DNA of 46,991 nucleotides from assembly GCA_938083195.1 (NCBI GenBank), contig CALKCK010000029.1, positions 1-46,991 on the forward strand, read 5' to 3'. The notes beneath the pieces are model-generated. The model did not search any database, was not told where the DNA came from, and saw nothing but the letters and a program-made list of their open reading frames with translations. Positions 46,035 through 46,991 of this stretch are shown piece by piece (position 1 is the first letter of the stretch; each line of letters starts with the position of its first letter). The DNA comes from an uncultured Pirellulaceae bacterium (GTDB taxonomy: Bacteria > Planctomycetota > Planctomycetia > Pirellulales > Pirellulaceae). A program made the position numbers and the translations under genes.

Positions 46035-46991
46035 TTAACCCTGATCCAACCCTTTTTTCAAGGCAACAATATTCGCCTCAAGGGATGACAAAAAATCACC
46101 CTTTTCAGGCGGCTGGTCGATTAAATCAAGCGAGATTGGACGACAACCGTTACTTTTAATCACACCAAGTATGTCGCCTGCTGGCAATTCCCGGTCAAAC
46201 AAGACAACCCCCTCGGTCGCGTCTGCACCTTTCAGAAGTGCCTTCAACTCTAAATCGGCCTGTTCGACATTCGGAATGGCAAACCAAGTCAGATGCAGAT
46301 CACCCGCTCCAGCAGCGCGAGTAAAAAACTTTGGCAACGGAGTCGCAGTAATTAGAGGCCCCACCTGCTGCCCGGCAATCGGTTGAAGTAAAGCCGTCAG
46401 CCGATCTAAATCCTCTGCCAAAGAAGCCAGATTGGCTGCAAACTCGCCGGCAAACTGAGGATACATTTTTGTTAGTTGCTCGGAAATATAGACCGCTTGT
46501 TTTTTTGCAATCGCAGGATCCAACCAGGTTCGCGAAACCATGGTGGGGTGAGAGTGCTCTCCTTCGGGGCCATGGGAATGCACCATCGATACATCTTCGA
46601 CAGCAATGTAATCCGAAATCGACAACCCCTTGGTTGCAGTTCTACATAGTTTTGATCCGGGAAGGCTAACTTTAGGCAGCCATTTTGCGTAATCGGCTCC
46701 GACACCATTAGCAATCACCAAATCTGCCGACTGCATCGCCAAAACAGCCTCACGTGAGGGCTTCCACTGTGACGGGTCCTCTACACCCAGTGGTACCGGG
46801 CAATCAACGGCAACCAAGTCACCGGCTATACGACCAGTCAAATACTGCAAAGGATAGCTAACGGCGACCACTCGGAAATCACTATCCAAATTTTCGCCAA
46901 CTGTCCCAGAAGCTTTCTCGGCATCCTGAACACAACCAACGAAGGCCAAACTGCCCAGCAGCCAAACCAGTAAAACCAGCCTTGGGCGAAT
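46035..46991 (-). CDS. Metal-binding lipoprotein of a zinc/manganese ABC transporter (partial)
   Basis: A cluster A-I (ZnuA/PsaA-type) periplasmic solute-binding protein. The open frame runs past the right edge, so the true start is outside. The visible N-terminus is a hydrophobic signal, RPRLVLLVWLLGSLAFVGC, ending in a lipobox-like FVGC, so it is probably a lipoprotein. The fold is shown by VVAVSYPLQYLTGRIAGDLV, PSREAVLAMQSADLVIANG and the his-rich loop SMVHSHGPEGEHSHPTMVSR, then TWLDPAIAKKQAVYISEQL. Later come GPLITATPLPKFFTRAAG and LFDRELPAGDILGVIK. The usual permease and ATPase partners are not in view and may lie beyond 46991. Confidence 0.85.
   Translation of the reverse strand: MRPRLVLLVWLLGSLAFVGCVQDAEKASGTVGENLDSDFRVVAVSYPLQYLTGRIAGDLVAVDCPVPLGVEDPSQWKPSREAVLAMQSADLVIANGVGADYAKWLPKVSLPGSKLCRTATKGLSISDYIAVEDVSMVHSHGPEGEHSHPTMVSRTWLDPAIAKKQAVYISEQLTKMYPQFAGEFAANLASLAEDLDRLTALLQPIAGQQVGPLITATPLPKFFTRAAGAGDLHLTWFAIPNVEQADLELKALLKGADATEGVVLFDRELPAGDILGVIKSNGCRPISLDLIDQPPEKGDFLSSLEANIVALKKGLDQG

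Noticed and set aside
1..46991. tRNA genes, CRISPR arrays or insertion sequences
   Set aside because: I looked for T-loop-like GTTCGA contexts, regularly spaced repeats and transposase motifs and found none that hold up outside coding genes.

Overview
The window looks like a chromosomal segment of a planctomycete, most likely a marine Pirellulales-type bacterium. The main evidence is a paired PSCyt1/DUF1549/DUF1553 and DUF1501 operon (20733-25875), which is a hallmark of that phylum. It is supported by a formylmethanofuran dehydrogenase subunit B homologue (H4MPT/methanofuran C1 metabolism in a bacterium), several Gfo/Idh/MocA-type sugar genes and frequent GTG/TTG starts. I see no tRNA, rRNA, insertion sequence, prophage or CRISPR array. 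Family assignments come from reading motifs by eye; no database search was run.

Layout: 1-647 holds the start of pyruvate phosphate dikinase. 1320-1938 is a broken methyltransferase gene that runs head-on into a glycerate 2-kinase. 3463-11242 is a plus-strand block: a beta-propeller-like secreted protein, a carboxypeptidase-G2-like M20 hydrolase, a class III aminotransferase, AstA, AstD and FhcB. This looks like a modified arginine/ornithine succinyltransferase pathway with no AstB or AstE in the block. The gap before the aminotransferase contains nested perfect inverted repeats that could fold into a structured leader RNA.

11249-18191 is a divergent sugar-acid cluster. Leftward genes are tagaturonate epimerase (UxaE), an L-galactonate-5-dehydrogenase-like enzyme, an extended SDR and a second zinc dehydrogenase. 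Rightward genes are an L-galactose-dehydrogenase-like aldo/keto reductase and a COG3618 lactonase. Together they outline L-galactose -> L-galactonolactone -> L-galactonate -> D-tagaturonate -> D-fructuronate, which would suit a bacterium feeding on red-algal galactans.

18438-20694 is a YdbS/YdbT-like PH-domain membrane pair. 20733-25875 is the planctomycete cytochrome/DUF1501 operon. 26061-27485 holds a PilZ protein and an AcpH-like protein. 27582-32492 is a second sugar cluster (Gfo/Idh/MocA dehydrogenase, TIM-barrel isomerase, cupin isomerase and a divergent DUF4432 epimerase) with unknown substrate. Dihydroorotase and a HerA-like ATPase follow.

36550-41044 holds an SGNH hydrolase divergent from a carbamoyltransferase, a DUF5989 (SxtK-like) peptide and a B3/4-domain protein. 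The carbamoyltransferase seems to carry an SxtJ-like membrane tail, so this resembles the sxtI-J-K module with I and J fused. 41335-46991 holds two related short membrane-anchored proteins, succinyl-CoA synthetase (sucC, sucD), a disordered protein with an RTX-like C-terminus and a partial ZnuA-type metal-binding lipoprotein.
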